Source of the DNA: Pelecanus crispus
Taxonomy: Eukaryota; Chordata; Aves; Pelecaniformes; Pelecanidae
NCBI RefSeq assembly: GCF_030463565.1
Contig: NC_134660.1
Span: 2,617,501-2,681,500 of the forward strand
Direction of reading: 5' to 3'
Length of the DNA: 64,000 nucleotides
Shown here: positions 11,601 through 25,375 of the stretch, in pieces
How the letters are laid out: every line of letters starts with the position of its first letter
Numbering within the stretch: the stretch's first letter is position 1
The notes under the pieces: model-generated
Databases searched by the model: none
Seen by the model: only the letters and a program-made list of their open reading frames with translations
What the model was told of the DNA's origin: nothing
Translations under genes and position numbers: made by a program

Positions 11601-14600
11601 CTCCTGCTGAACACGTTACCTCCGACGTGACGCATGCCGGCCCCCCCCCTCTGTCAGCGCCAAGGTGACGGGGCATGTTCCAGGTCAGGGCTCGCATCCC
11701 GCTTTGCTTTGCTTTAAAGTGCTGTTGTCGAGGTGCTCTGGTCCTTGTCTGACCTACTTACTTACATCTGGCTGCTTGGAAGGAAGGCAGATTTGCTCTG
11801 CCAAAGAAGTAGCTTTCTGCTTGGAAGCAAAGGTGGGAGGAGGGAGTGGGGGGAAAGTGCCCTCGTAACGAGGGGCTGAGCGTGTTGGGTTTCTCCTGCT
11901 GGCTTTGCCAGGGCAGCTCTGGAATGAGCACAGCTCCCAGGGCTTGTTCCTTGCCCTGATGTTATGAGGTTGGTTCAAAAATTAAATAGTCTTTTCCAGA
12001 TCTGAGCCAGCTTCTTCAGCACCGGCCTCGGGGGGGGGGGGGGGGGGGGGGGGGGGGGCTGCGGTACTGGGAGCCGAAACCTGCTGCGGGGTCTCTTGCA
12101 GCACAAAGGCCGTGGAGCTCCATGCACCAGCGTGGTGCTGGGGCTCGGATGTCTCTGTTTCCTTTGGCCCATCCCCATTCCCCTTCCTTCCTCTGGTGTC
12201 TCCCACATGCAATATACCACAGCTGTAGAAATTCCTGCTGCTCGGCAGGACTGGCTGCACCAGCCGGAGCCGTGGCAGCCCTGTGCCCTGGGAGCCGGCG
12301 TTCCCTCCTGCAGCCCCGGGGCGGAGGCAGCTCCGGAGGGATGCTTCAGGGGGGGAAAGGGGAGAAGCTGTGAAGCTGCCGGGTGGGTTTGGAAGGAGCT
12401 CCGCTTTCCCCTTTCCAGCGGGAGCAGGTGAGGTGAGTTGCTGTTTGGCAGGGCTCGCTCGCAGCGTGGGCCCCGGGCAGTCTGGGCCGTGGGGAGACGT
12501 GGGCGTCGTGCTGGGCCCCGTGCCCTGGGATGCTGCATGCTGGGATTTGGTGCTGCTGCGCTCAAGTGTCCTTGTCAGGTCTGACCTGCTGCCGTGGTGC
12601 TCCCGCAGCGACGCACGCTGCGCTCGCTTGCACCCAGGGCCTGTCTCTGCTTTCGCCAAAGCAGCCAGGCACCTTCCCTGTGTGGCCAGCAGTGTTTCCT
12701 CCTGGAGGTGTGGGGCTTAAATCTTCCCTCACCTCGGCTGGAGTCTAGGTTGGTGACCCGGGGGTGCTCGTGACCTTACCGAGGAGCTGGGAGTGACGGG
12801 GCTGCATCTGCAAGGACCGTCTGACCCCATCGCTGAGTCTCTCTGTCTGTCACACCCCGTTCGTTACTAGACCATGTCTCGAAGCAAGCCCTCCTCTCCC
12901 TCTGCGCTGGCTGTAAATTTGCAGCGTGTTCTTGGCACCTACCAACCTGAAAAGCAGCCGAGTGTGGATCTGGCTGTGCGGAGAACTTGCTCTGACGGGG
13001 CTTGGCTTGGTTTCTCCTTGGCATTGACACAGGCGCTTCCTTCGCGCTTACACCTCCCACAGCTGCGGCTGTCGCAGCGACGGCTGGTGGGGCCAGGCCC
13101 TTGCCACCTTCAGCCTCCTGCCCCAGCAAGGGCTCCGCTCACCGTAAGCTGTCCTATTGATCCTGTGGCATGGATCAGCCCCGTTTCTAAGGTTTCTGTA
13201 GCTTTAGGGTCTTGCACAAACATCAAGTGTGTATGTGTGTCATAAAATAACACTTAAGTGCTGGGTACTCTGTGGTAGCTTTCTCCTAATGACTCTGAAT
13301 GCAAACCTGGTTAGAGGAAAGATGTATTTCTTTTTTAGGAGCAGTCAGCGATGGTTTTCCGAGCATCTCCTTCCTTTCTGCGAGGCCGTTGTGGCTTTGG
13401 GGTGGTTCAGGGTGACTATTCTGCGGCAGGGACTGTGCCCTTCCAGCAGGCACCTCCCAACAGCGCCCAGTGACTTGCACTCTGCCTCGGTTACTTGCCC
13501 TGTGTATTCTGGATTGCGAATTGGTGCATCTCTGCTTGGCCTTTGCCTAGGAAAACCCTGAGAATACTTGGCTGGGTTTTGTGGAACAGCAGGAGAGCTT
13601 GTGCTCCAGCCCAGCTCTGCTTGTCTCCTTCAGGGTTGCTTCCCACAGCTGGGCTCAGAACAGCTCTTGCAAAAGAGTCGACATGGGAGGCTGGTGAGAG
13701 GCAGAGCCCCAGCGCCTCTGGCCTACAGGAGAGGGGTGGCAAAAGGGACCAGAGCTGGAGGTCTCTGTCCTCAGCCTCCCCGAAAGCCCCGTCAGCAGAG
13801 GAAGAGGGAGGGAGAGTCACGGATGCCTGGCAGGAGGTGGGAGAGACCCCGGCAGGGGGCACGGGGCGGCTGTCTGTCCTGGAGGCTTCTGGCCAGAGCA
13901 GCGGAGGCCAACCCAGCCCTGGGTGCTGCCTTGCTGAGCGAAGGGGCCGGAGGGCTGCAGGCGGAGCAGGAGGGCAGCCGCTGTAGGGGCACTGTGGGGT
14001 CTCCGGTGTGTTTAAGCACTCTGCTTAAACACAGGAGGAGACTGGTACAGGGGTTTAAGCTGGAGCCGGTCCTGCGGTATTTTAAAGGCACAGTTATTCT
14101 CCATCCAGGCTCCTGAGAACAGCAGACCTTCAGGCAGTGTGTGTGTAGCTCATGGGTTTTCAGTAGAACTTTTTTTTTTTTTTTTTTCATGGTTGTAACC
14201 AAACTCTCTGGGTGGGGGCCGGGGGATTGGGCAGACCACTGGCTTTTCTCTAAAACACCAGCACAGCCCGTTTGCTCTCCTGGCGCAGTGACCTCTTACG
14301 GAGACGCTGCCTGTTGGGCCCACGTGCCGGGGCAGGGCTGCCGCTCCTGAAGGGTAAAGGAGGAAGACCCAGAAATGTCAGACCTTCAGCGCTGACCTGG
14401 CATCGCTTCTGCCGAGAGGGTGGGTTGGCTCGTTGCCAGCCGCTCGGTTACTGGGGTGAGCCTGGGAGAAGAGCTCGGCGCAGGGGTTTGGTTTGAAAGC
14501 GTGGCCTTCGGTGAGGGCCCCCTCCAATGAATGTGCTTTTTTTGGCAGAGGGTTTCACCTGGGCGTTTTGCTGTCCCTGCCTCGTGACGCAGACCTGCGT

Positions 14601-17600
14601 CGGCAGACGCTGCGGCAGCTGACGGCGTCAACTCAGGGTGGCAGGCTGGAGCTGGAGACTGGTTGCCTGCTCCCTTGTAAGGCCGCCAGCGCTGTAAGCT
14701 CTGTGCTGTGGAGCATCTGGTGCTGTTTTACAGATAACTTTGCATCCTGTCGGTTTTGAGTGACGGTTCGGAAGAGCCGCGGGTTTGTTCGGTGTTCCTT
14801 GCTGGTAGCGTGTCAGCCGCAGCCTGGCAGAGACCAAAAACTGACGCTGCACTGGGTTTGCTGTGCTGAGAGCCTTAGACGTGGCTCGTTAGCGCCTGCC
14901 TCTCAACCAGCCCAGCGTGAGCGGGCCCCGGCACTGCTGGGGGGCTTTAAAAGGCTCTCGGCGGTGGCCAGAGCCCTTCTCTGCTCCTGGTCCTGCTTGG
15001 AGCAGCCTGAGGCCACCAAAATGTTCTTTGCTCCCCTTGCACCTTGAGGAGCTCCCAGCTCTGTCGGCTCCAGCATGCAGGCTTCGTTCGCTCTAAATGC
15101 GCGGACAGTGTTGGAGCACGCGGTAAAGGGGACGGTGCCTTGTTGGCAGCTGATAAAAAGGTGTTTTTATCGGAACACTAACACCACCAGGCTCTGGAGC
15201 TGCTTTCCATTCAGTGGCGTATTGTTCTCTGTGAGGCGTGGGCAGTGCAGCACGTTATTCCCAGCTGTGGGTCACCGTCGAAGCAGTCGGGAAGTCCCTG
15301 CGTCTCCCGCTGCTTCCTCCCGCTGGAACAATCGGAGATGTCCGTCGGAGAGAGCGGTGGTTCAGAGCGGTTCCTGCCCCGTCCCCTCGTGTGCCACCTC
15401 TTCCTCCCTGGCTTCCTTTCCCTTCTCGCCTGGCACATGGTACGGGGAGAGGCAGGGAAGTCTGCGGGCCCTCCCGGGACGGGCTTTTCCTGCTCTTCGC
15501 TTTGCTGCAGCCCCTAATGTCAGGACACGATTCCTTGCTCCTGATTAAAGGTTTCCTCTGCCAAGCGAACCAAGTGGTCGGGGATGGGGAAGCTGTGGCT
15601 CCACGGAGGGCTGTGGAATTCGGCCCCGAGGCGTTAGAAACTTTTGTGTTCAGGGTTTTGTTAAAAATGCATTGTCAGTGACCGTGGGTTGTTAATAATT
15701 CACAGTGAACATCTGAGTCCCGCGGGGCTGGAGTGTGTCTGTCTGTCTGCACGCAGAGATGCACCGGCTCTTTGAGACGCTCCAAATCGAGATGGCAGCT
15801 CGCTCTCTTAAAGCATGCTGATACGATTTTAAAAGCCTGGATGACCTTAAATCCTGGGATGGCTGTCTTTCAGGATAAATTATTTATGTCACATCCTCAG
15901 TGCTGCCGAAGCCCTCGCTCCTCAGGAATGGGCAGAAATGTCAGGCTTCGGAGGACAGGCTCTGAATTTGGAAGGGCTGCGCTCAGGGTAACGAGGAACT
16001 GAGGGTTTGGATGGGAAGAGGCGGAAGATAAAGGCGCCCTGCGAGGCGGGGGCGGGAGGGAGGTGTTTGAGAGGTCCAGCCTTGGAAGTCGTCCCCAAAC
16101 CGGTGCAGCCGCATTCTGCAGCCGACATCAGAGGGCTGGAAATTCCTCTTGATCTGCAGTTCAAAGCCGCTGCCTCCCTGAGGATGAAGTGCTTCATCTC
16201 GGGTTTGCAAATGCAGGCTCGCCGCCGCAGCGAGCGTAGCTGTGAAATACAAATCCACCGTGGCGCCCAAATCCCCCTGAAAAGCGAGGAAACGCGCTTA
16301 TGGCGTCTGAAGGTCACTGCTGCCTGTCCTGCTAAAAAAGCAAACCCCCCCAAGGGATGAGCAGAATCCAGGGCCGCTTGCTGAAGAAGGCATTTAATTT
16401 CCCTTCATGGCAAATGGGGACTTGAAAAATGCCTGACAAACGTGGCGTGTAGTCCTGTCCAGGCCAGATCTGGCTAATTCAGCGGTTTTATGGGAAAGGG
16501 GGGGCTGCTGAATGTAACGTTCTGGGTTTTAATAGTGTTTTGAACGCAGGGTTGGCAGGAGAGTGCTGATTCGGAACGCTGCAGGACTGCCCCGAAGTCA
16601 GTGCTGCCATGGGGTGAGGGGTGCGGCGGTGATGGTGGGGTCCAGCGCGGCTGCTGGAAGCAGCTTTCTGCAGGGTCACCTCGATTTCAGTGAACTCTCT
16701 TCTCTCTCTCCTCCAAAGTGATAGCTTTTCACACATTGTCTTCCTCCCAGTTTTCTCACGGCTTTCTTGGTTTTTGGTTTTTTTTTATTTTAAAAGGAAA
16801 GCTAACGTGCAAACCTGCCCCTCCTGGCTTAACCGAAGATGAGCTCTCCTCTGCGCTTTGATCTAGCGGGTGTCTCTCTTGCTGCCCCGATTCAGGTCTT
16901 TCAAACCACTTTCCCTGCAAGCGCTGTGAGCTGCCACCGCAGCATATGGAGCTCTCAAAGGCTCAGATCTGGCTTGGTGAAAGGATCCCTGGTAACGAAG
17001 AACAAAGGAGAAGAAACGCAGAGAAGGCGGCTGTCGGAGCGGCATTGTTTCAAAGGGCATGCTTTCTGTAAGGCATATGCCAGACATTAAGGGGTGGTAA
17101 GCAGTGCTGGGAGAACCCCCCCCCTTTTTTTTTTTCCCCTGGAGCATTTAGCTTGTGTCTCCCTAATCTTTATCAGCTGTGTCTGTCTTCACGAACATTA
17201 AAGATCTAGGCTTTATTTTAAAGACAGACACAGATCACTCCAGTGTTCCCACCCAGAAGTCTCAGCTTTTCTCGTGGTATGAAATAATCAGCAGCCGCCA
17301 TGTGCTGAGTTCGGTGCCTCTTGATTTTGGTTTTTCAATGTGACCTTTGCTGCTAATCCACAACCTGAACGGGGCCGTGTGCTGAAACAAAATGACCTGT
17401 TTCTCGGGAATTCAGTTCCAGTTTATCCTCAAGCTGCTTTAGCTTAAACTCTTCTCTCCCCTCCTCTCTCGCTCTTCTAGGTCAGAGCTTTTATCTGAAT
17501 GCAGGTTTCGGTGCAGCACTAGTTTTAAGGGCATGTTAGATATGGGGAGATAATGACTCATGGTTTTCTTTGTAGAAATACCCCTCTCCTTCCTGGCTGT

Positions 17601-20305
17601 GCTTATAGGAGGTAATATTGCTGTGGGATTGTCCCTAACTGCTCCGCCTGACGTAGGGCTTACGTGGGGGGTGGCAGGGCAAATGGGGGGACCCGAGCAG
17701 CGTGCTTCCCTTGCAGATGTCACACTGACTTGTTTTCTGACAGCTGAGAACCCCCTGTCCGTTCATCCGTGTATGGCGAGGCGGTGCGTCCCTATCGCAG
17801 GAGTATCTGAAGGGGCTTCTGTGACCCTAGTTGCCTCTGAGGGTGCAGAGCTGGGTGGGAAATGTCACCCCGTGAGTAACCGGCTGGAACAGGAGCGTAA
17901 CAGGGGGGTGATGTGGGTGTTTCTGTTCCCGTGGGTTGGGAGCGGAGGTGACAGCCCGCAGCGCTGGCACCGCTCCTGTGCTGGCTCAGGCCTGTGACAC
18001 ATGAGACCGAGTCAGGAGTCTCATTACCTGGCACGTTTCTCAGCTGTATCTCTGCTAATTACCTCCAGCTGCTGGTGTTCAAACAAGGCCGGGGCTCTCC
18101 TGCCTGTCCCCTCCCGCTGCTCGTGCCACAACGCCGTCACGCCATCCCCCCGACGTCACACTCTGCCCTGGCAGCAGCTTGTGCCGTCCCGGCCCTGCAA
18201 GGTGGGAAGGAGCATGGGGAAAAGTGCTCCTGTTGCAACACGTCCTGGCAGCGCCGGCAGATCCCAGACGAGCACGTTATGAGCCGTCTCTGATCTTGCT
18301 TCGGTGGGAAAGGTACAGGCTGAATGGGCTTGCCAGGCTTCGTTCCAGTCTGCGGAGCATGCCGGCATGGTGGAGTTGGTGACACAAAGGGCTGAAGGAG
18401 AAATCGCCGAATGTTGGCTCTTCTCTGCAAGGCTTCCAGCTCGGTCCGGAGCAAAGCAGCACCGTGCGTGTCGGGAAGGTGCATTTCCGAGAGGCAGGGG
18501 TGAGGTGGATGAGGACCCACTGAGTCACGATGGGTTTGAGCCTGCGCTGTTCCCCGGCTCCACAGAGGTGTGGCAGGTGCCACCGGAGAACTTGAGCTCT
18601 CGAGTGACTTAGAAAACACCAGAAGATAGAGGGAGGAACATCTTCCCAATGAGGGCGTCTGTAGTTGGGAAGTTTCTCACTCGGTAGAAGAGCTGCTTTT
18701 AATTACAAGGTGATTTATTTATTTCTTTTCCTGAACCGCAGAGAGCTGGTGGTTTGCTTGAGGGCAGGGGAGCCTCTGGCATCGCAGCGATGCTGCTGGT
18801 CTGTTTTTCCTGTTCTCAGACCTCTGCTGTGGCAGGGAGTGGTAATGTCTGACACGTGAGGATGGACCTGGTCCTTATCCTGGCCTCCGTGTACTGTGGC
18901 ATCAGTAAGTTGTAGTTTATCTGGTTGAAGGTGAGTCTCAGAAGGGATCTGGATTTTAATACCTGATACAAACCGTTTCAAGGGTTGTGGGCACCTGGGT
19001 TTCAGTGCCTGGGTCATAAAGAAACTTTCACTGTCGTGGATATATCTGACCTCTCTAGTTGCTTGCCCTGGAGGTCAGGGATCAGAAGTCGGAAGCTTCA
19101 GGTGTGAAACTGTCCTGTTCTTACCTGCCATTGGCATTGTGGTCCCCTTTGATGGTTAAGGAACAGGTTTTCCTGGGGGAAAGACATCTGCAGTCCACAG
19201 AGGGGCATTTATCCCCTGACTCTCGGTCTGCCTTGAGCGCCCGAAACTCCTGGGGTGGTGAGTGAGGCCTCCAGTCATCACATTCCTATTCCCTGAGCCG
19301 GTGCTGCTGGGACGGCCCTACCTGCGTGCTGCTGTCAGAGGCACGAGCTTGCCAGGGGCTCGTCCTGTGATCTCCCAGTGATTCAGGCTCCTTTTCCTGT
19401 CCTCGCTTCCTCCGTGCTCATTCTCTGGTGGCAACCAGAGCTGCCGGGCTCTGCGGAGCCCCACCGGCAAAGCGCTGCGCAGGCTGGGAGCTGTTCTGGG
19501 TAAGCCACAGTGCGGGATGAATTCATTTTGGGCTTGTGATGGGATGGATTGAAATGTAATCGGATCGATGTTGGGAAAGTTTGTTCCGCTGCCTGCTTGG
19601 ACAGCTTCCGGGGGGGGGCTTTGGAGTTGTGGAAACAGAGCGCGGCGCAGACAGCCTTCAGAGTGTTGGGAGGTTATCGAAGTAGGATCCGAGTGGTTTG
19701 GAAAATTTGCCTTATCTGTCAGGGCTGTTTGGGGACGGGAGCGTCTCTCCTTGTGCGAGCTACAGGACAGCACCGTGCCGCTTCGTCTGCCTTCTGCTCG
19801 GTGATCTGTCTGGCAGATTTAACGGCGTTCGTGGCTGGAGGGGCCTGCTGGGGACATGTGCCAGGGCTGGCCGCGGTGCCTGCTGACAAGCTGAAGGCTT
19901 TGGGCTCCTGTCGCACTTCCACGTGAGCAGCCTCCGGCTGCAGATAAAGGAGCTGGATTGATGGCACAGGATTAGCTTGGCCGGGTTTTCTCTGCTGAGT
20001 GAGGCAGTCGCGTGAAATATGTCCTGGGTTTCAGCTGCGGGCTCTGCGCTGGCATGGGGGCTGTGGCGATTTGGGGCGGGGTGGGGGGTCACGCTGGCTC
20101 CCACCACTGGGACCTGCTGCTCCAGCGCGTTGGGAGAACGTGGCGGCCCTTTTGAGCCAGCCGGGAGAGGGCAGCTCCAGCCTCTGCGCCGCGTGGGGAG
20201 CTCCAGGCACAGGGCCCTAGCACACTAACCCCGGGGCCATGTTTCTCTGTGGCTGGCTCGCCAGCTTTCCCCTCCAGTCCCTGACCGCTTCCTCCCTTCC
20301 CGCAG
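8673..20305 (+). other. WIPF2: WIPF2 intron 1, no gene seen
   Basis: This 11.6-kb interval between the presumed non-coding exon 1 and the exon with the start codon has ordinary mixed composition. The only obvious structures are a run of 29 G at 12030-12058 and 18 T at 14170-14187. Open frames here are short and show no family resemblance. No transposon was recognised by eye; old CR1 LINE fragments could be missed. Confidence 0.6.
12030..12058 (+). repeat. 29-base homopolymeric G run
   Basis: An unbroken G tract, capable of quadruplex formation on the + strand. It lies in WIPF2 intron 1, and its true length may differ from the assembly. Confidence 0.9.
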
Positions 20306-20367
20306 GCATGAGTGACCAGGCTTGCCCCCAGCACTGAGCAGCTGGAGCCACCGGGAGCCGGGCCAGG
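20306..20367 (+). promoter_or_regulatory. WIPF2: WIPF2 5'UTR segment with a short uORF
   Basis: After the acceptor ending at 20305 the exon carries an upstream ATG at 20308 that reads nine codons (MSDQACPQH) and stops at 20337. This is 30 bases before the main ATG at 20368, a placement that could damp translation of WIPF2. Confidence 0.55.
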
Positions 20368-23300
20368 ATGCCGATCCCTCCTCCCCCGCCGCCGCCGCCG
20401 GGCCCCCCGCCGCCTCCCACCTTCAGTCAGGTAGGGGTCTTCTCGCTGCCCGGTGGCCAGGCTGGTTGTAGGGCGGGGATGTGGCCTGTATCTATGTGCT
20501 GCTACTTGCCAGGGACCCCCCTGTTGTCTCTGGACCTCCTTGAGTGCAGCCTACGAGAGCTTCGGGTGACCCATGGGCCGTGCCTCAGTTTCCCTTGCAG
20601 CAGAGTCTGCTCATGGAAGGGGCTGCATGTGGGGTTTGTTTGTTTGTTTGTTTGTTTTTGCATTAGTGTCTTCTGCTCCACCATGGCTCGGGGGGAGAGC
20701 AGGGGATCTTGCACGTGGCTGTAACTGAGCTGCGCCTTGGGTCTGGGTAGGACGGGGTCTCAGCCTTACCCTGTGGGATGGCAGGATAACCTGGGGCAGC
20801 CCCGTCACTCCATCTGGAAGAAAGCCTCTGGAGAAAGCTCTTTGCTGGCAGGGGGTGGGGGTGCCTCTGGGCTCAGCGGAGGAGAATCAGGAAGGTGGAG
20901 TCGGGCTGCGCCTGCTCTGTGTGTCGGGGTATCCGTCTGCACAGGTGAGCTCCTGCTGAGCTGCTTCTTGTCTCCAGGCGAACACAGAGCCACCGAAACT
21001 GAGCCGAGAGGAGCAGCGGGGCCGTGGGGCCCTGCTGCAGGACATCTGTAAAGGGACCAAGCTAAAGAAAGTGACACAAATCAATGACCGGAGTGCACCG
21101 ATCCTAGAGAGTGAGTACCTGCCTGGCCTGTCCCCAGGAGGTGCTCAGCCCCATGCTGGGTCCTGCTGTGCCCTTCAGAACGGCTTCTGGGCTCTCACCT
21201 TTCTTGTTTCCTCGTTGGAGGAGCTGATAATACCAGGCTTAACCTCTGCCTCCTTTCAGAGCCCAAGGGCAGTGGCGGCGGCAGCTACGGCTCTAGCTCA
21301 GCTGCGATCCAGCCGAAGGGCGGCCTCTTCCAAGGCGGTGTGCCCAAGCTCAGACCCGTGGGAGGAAAGGACAGCTCAGGTAATGGCCGTCTGACGGTGG
21401 TTTAGCGTGGGGGTTCCCTGGGGAGGTCCCTGAGCTGGAGGGGGTCGAGGATCTTGCCGTGTTTTGCCTGGGGATTTCAGCTGGTTAGAGGCAGGGACCC
21501 CAAATCAACACCCCATGTGTGGCCGCAGGCAAGCTGCCTTCTCTCCATGCCACCGTGTCACACAACACAAACCTTGGGGGGCCAGAGAGTCGTGTGTGTT
21601 GCTGAATGTTTCTCTCTGCTATTTTCTGTGGCAACCTGCCTTCCAGCAAGCCAGAGAGCGAATAGCAGTGGTGAGAGAGGAGCCGTGTGTGGCTGAGCGC
21701 AGTGCCAGCTCCCTGCCTGTGCCAGACAGTGTTCCCCGCGGTCTGGCCCTCCTTGGCCGAGCGGGCAGGCTGCCCCGCGCAGGCTCGGGGACAAAGCGCC
21801 GCACGTCGCTCTCGCTGACTCCCGGCCCATGCCGTGCCTTGCCGGTCACTCTGCTTTCCTTCACCGCAGACAGCTCCAGTAAGCAAACCCTGCAAGTCCC
21901 CGGCTCCAGAGCAGCTGCTCCCAGGCCCCCAGTGCTGGCCAGCAACAGCCGACCTCAGGATGACGCTGACAACAGCCGGGCCTCTCCCCCCGAGCTGCCG
22001 CGCACGCAGAGGCCCTCCCTGCCGGACCTCTCCCGGCCCAACACCGCCAGCAGCACCGGCATGAAGCACAGCTCGTCCGCCCCGCCGCCTCCCCCACCGG
22101 GACGCCGTGCCACCGCACCTCCCGCCCCACCTCCAGCGCACGGCGCCAAGGTCTCTTCCTACAACCGGGAGAAGCCCCTGCCGCCCACCCCGGGACAGCG
22201 ACTGCCCGTGAGCAGGGACGGACCCCCCGCCCCGCCACCCATCAAGCCCCCTCCCTCCCCAGTCAGTATCCGAACAGGGTCGGGGACTCAGGGCCAGTCT
22301 CTCGCCCCGCCGCCGCCCCCTTATCGGCAACCCCCCGGTGTCCCCAATGGCCCTTCCAGCCCCATCAACGAGTCCGCCCCGGAGCTGCCGCAGAGACACA
22401 ACTCCTTGCACAGGAAGACGCCGGGCCCTTTGCGGGGTCTTGCACCGCCACCGCCTGCTTCAGCCTCCCCGTCTCTCCAGAGCAGTCGTCCCCCTCCGCC
22501 AGCCAGAGACCCCCCCAGCCGGGGAGCAGGTAAGAACCCGGCTCCTTCGCACCCGGGAGCAGCCGTGGTGGGTCAGGCTGCGGCCGGCCGCCCGTGGGGT
22601 GTTTGGTGGCTGGTAGGAGATGCTAGGGGAAGAGTCGGCACTGGAGCGCAGCAAGGCTTCTCCTGCATGTGGCAGTCGCTGTAGGGGTTGAGCCAGGGGC
22701 AGTAGCTGGACCGTCGCCTTCGGTACATGTCCCTCATCCTGTTCTCCGTTTATCCAGCTCCTTTCATGCCTGATGTTGGTGGTGGGTTGCGGCTGGGCAG
22801 CTCTTGCCCGTGAGGTTGGTGTGTCCTCCTGGGATGGGAGGTGAGGACGTGGTGGAGCCAGAGCCCTGTACACTGCGGCTGCTCCCCTGAGCTTCCTTAA
22901 ATGTCACCAGGACGGTGACAAAAAGCTGCAGCAGAGCAGGGAGAGGTCTTTCCTTCAGCGGTGCAGCCGGGCACCCTTGCTCGGCCCTCGGGAACCGTCC
23001 TGCCCTTCTCTGGGCTGATTCTGGCGCTGCATGGTTCAGAGTGCAGCTGGCAATGAAGGCTCTGTCGCTGCTGGCACAGGGGTTTTGGCATCAGGCACGC
23101 TTCGAAGGGGTGGCTCGGTGAAAACCGCTCGCCATTCCCCCCATGCACCCAGAGCCGGGCATCAGCGTGTCCCAGCTGCCGGGAGCAGCGATGGCTTTGC
23201 CCTGGTGCCCCCCCGCCGCCCTGTGCGCTCCTGGGCTCCGCGTCCAGACCGCAGCTCCCGCCTGGTCCCTTGCCAAGCCGCTCTGTCCTTCCGGCCTTGC

Positions 23301-25375
23301 CAGAATCCCTCCTTTGAGTTACGGCTGGGGATCTGCTCTGTTAGTCTGTGTGTAATTAGCCTAATGAGGAGCATGAACTGCCACTGTGCAGCCGTGGGGA
23401 GGCTGGGTAGGGGCGAGAGGTGGGTCGGAGGGGCTGTGGGTCCTGTTGCTGCCTCGGTGGCAGTGTGGATGTGGTTTCCCAGCCCTGGCAGGCAGCATCT
23501 TGCCTCCACATGGAGCCGCTGCCCTCAAACCCTCGCACGGGCGGGCTCGTAGCTGCTCCTCGGATCCCCTCTCATGCAGAGGGTGACCTGGGTCCGGCCG
23601 TGCACTGGGAGAGTACAGGGGCCAGAGCAGCCCCGCTGGGGGTGGGCGGTGAGCCGGGGTGGGGAGCGGGCAGGCTGGTCCCCTCCACTGCAGCTGACAA
23701 GGAGGAGTGCAGATGTCAGGAACGAGCAGGAAATCTCTGCTGGGTGCACGTAGGAGCGTCCCTGGGCCGGCCACGCTGGCCGCTGGCGTGGTCTGGCTCA
23801 GTAGCTGGCCGCTGGTGCAGTCTGGCTCAGCAGCTGTCCTGGAAAGCTACCTCGGAGGATGTCCTTGGCCCTGCTGCTGGAGGGAGGGTTTGCCCTGGGG
23901 ATGCCGTGCCTTGGCAGGCTGCGGTGGGCTGTGCCGGTGCTGACCCAGCTCTCCTTGCAGCCCCACCGCCCCCTCCACCGATGCTGCGAAACGGGGGCCG
24001 CGACGCCCCCCCGCCTCCGCCCCCCTACAGACTGCATGGCTCTGCCGAGCACCCAAGCCGAGGGAAGCCGCCACCGCCGCCCACGAGGACACCGGCTGGG
24101 CCGCCACCGCCACCCCCACCAGTGCGGAACGGGCACCGGGACTCCATCTCCACTGTCAGAGCGTTCCTGGGTGAGTGGGGCCCCGGGTGTGGGTCTGTGC
24201 TCGCAGCAGCCGCTGCTCTCCCTGGGGGACTGGAGCTGGAGCCCCTTCGGTTTTTGCTGTGCTCATCCAGAGCCGCCCTCCCTGACCTGCCCGTTTTCCC
24301 CTTTCTCTGCAGATGACTTTGAATCCAAATACTCCTTTCATCCTGTCGAAGACTTCCCAGCTCCGGAAGAATATAAATACTTCCAGAGAATCTACCCTAG
24401 CAAAACAAACAGAGGTAAGGGAGGAGGAGGTGTCCCGCTGTCCTGCGTGGCCTGGCTGCCCTCCTGCGCTCTCAAGGGTGGCAGGAGGTGACAGCACCAT
24501 GGCTGCCTGCTGTCCTGTTTGTCCCCGCTCAGAGGGGATTGTGCAGGGGCTGGCGTGAGCCACCCTGGGCTCCTGATCCACGTCCTTCTGTGCAGCAGCG
24601 GTGTCTGGGGGCCTGCACACGCTCCCCAGGGTGCTGAGCCCCGAAGGCAGCCTTCTGTACTTGGGGGGAGACCCCGAGGATTTGGGCTGTGCGGAGGTCC
24701 CATCCCGCCTGCCCCTTCTTTTGCCTGTGAGCCTGTGCAGAGAAACACCGCAGGGCTTGTTCCTGCCTGTGCTAAGGGCCTTTTGGCACTGGAGTGGTTA
24801 CGAAAGGACCCCAGGAGCCGGCTCCATGGCTGAAGCCACGTTGTTGGGCAGGGGCTGAGGGGGGTAAGGAGCCCCTGCGCATCCCAGGACGAGCCCGACC
24901 GCGGGGCTCTAAGCAGCGGTGCTCGGACCTGGCACAGCACAAAGTGCCCTTGCTGCGCCGCTGCTGCGCGTCAGCCCTGCGGATCCCGGAGGAGACTCCG
25001 GGGAGAATGGGATGCTCGTTTATTTTTAGAGTGATGAATGTTTAATGTGGATTTGAAAAGCCCTGAGCTTTCCATGCGTGCTGCAGCGGCTGCTTCGAGT
25101 CGCAAATCCCAGGCTCCAGATCTCTGTGGGGAGCACGGGGGGGGGGTGCAGCTGGCGCAGGGGTGTGGAGGAGGGAAAGCAGACGTGTCGGATCCCGCTC
25201 TCCGGAGCAGCAATCCGCTGAACTGGTGCAGGCGGCCAGGGAGTAGCCGGTCCAGCCCGGCCAGCAGCGCGGGGCACGCCATGCCGGCCATCTCTGTGCG
25301 AGTTCTGGTTTGAACAGGCTTTCTTGTCTTGCAGCTACACGTGGGGCTCCCCCTCTGCCCCCCATCCCCAGGTGA
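20368..25375 (+). CDS. WIPF2: WAS/WASL-interacting protein family member 2 (WIRE)
   Basis: Coding segments: 20368-20430, 20978-21110, 21260-21379, 21870-22529, 23961-24170, 24313-24414 and 25335-25375. They sum to 1329 nt, 442 aa; human is 440. The N-terminus [20 protein letters not shown] is a profilin-type proline run. A WH2 actin-binding segment follows at about residues 32-55 (RGALLQDICKGTKLKKV). The long middle region, mostly in the 660-nt exon, is Pro/Ser-rich with class I/II SH3 ligands (PPLPPTPG-like, RPPPPARDPPSRG). The C-terminus FESKYSFHPVEDFPAPEEY is the WASP/N-WASP WH1-binding epitope and is almost identical to human. The protein is known to stabilise N-WASP and couple it to actin remodelling. 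All junction phases agree and no breaks are seen. Confidence 0.96.
20634..20659. repeat. GTTT microsatellite
   Basis: About six tandem GTTT units with a trailing T-run, in the second WIPF2 intron. Confidence 0.9.

Noticed and set aside
8673-20305. Search for transposons or viral remnants in WIPF2 intron 1
   Set aside because: No terminal repeats, reverse-transcriptase motifs or CR1 tail repeats were recognised by eye; a repeat-library search would be needed to exclude old fragments.
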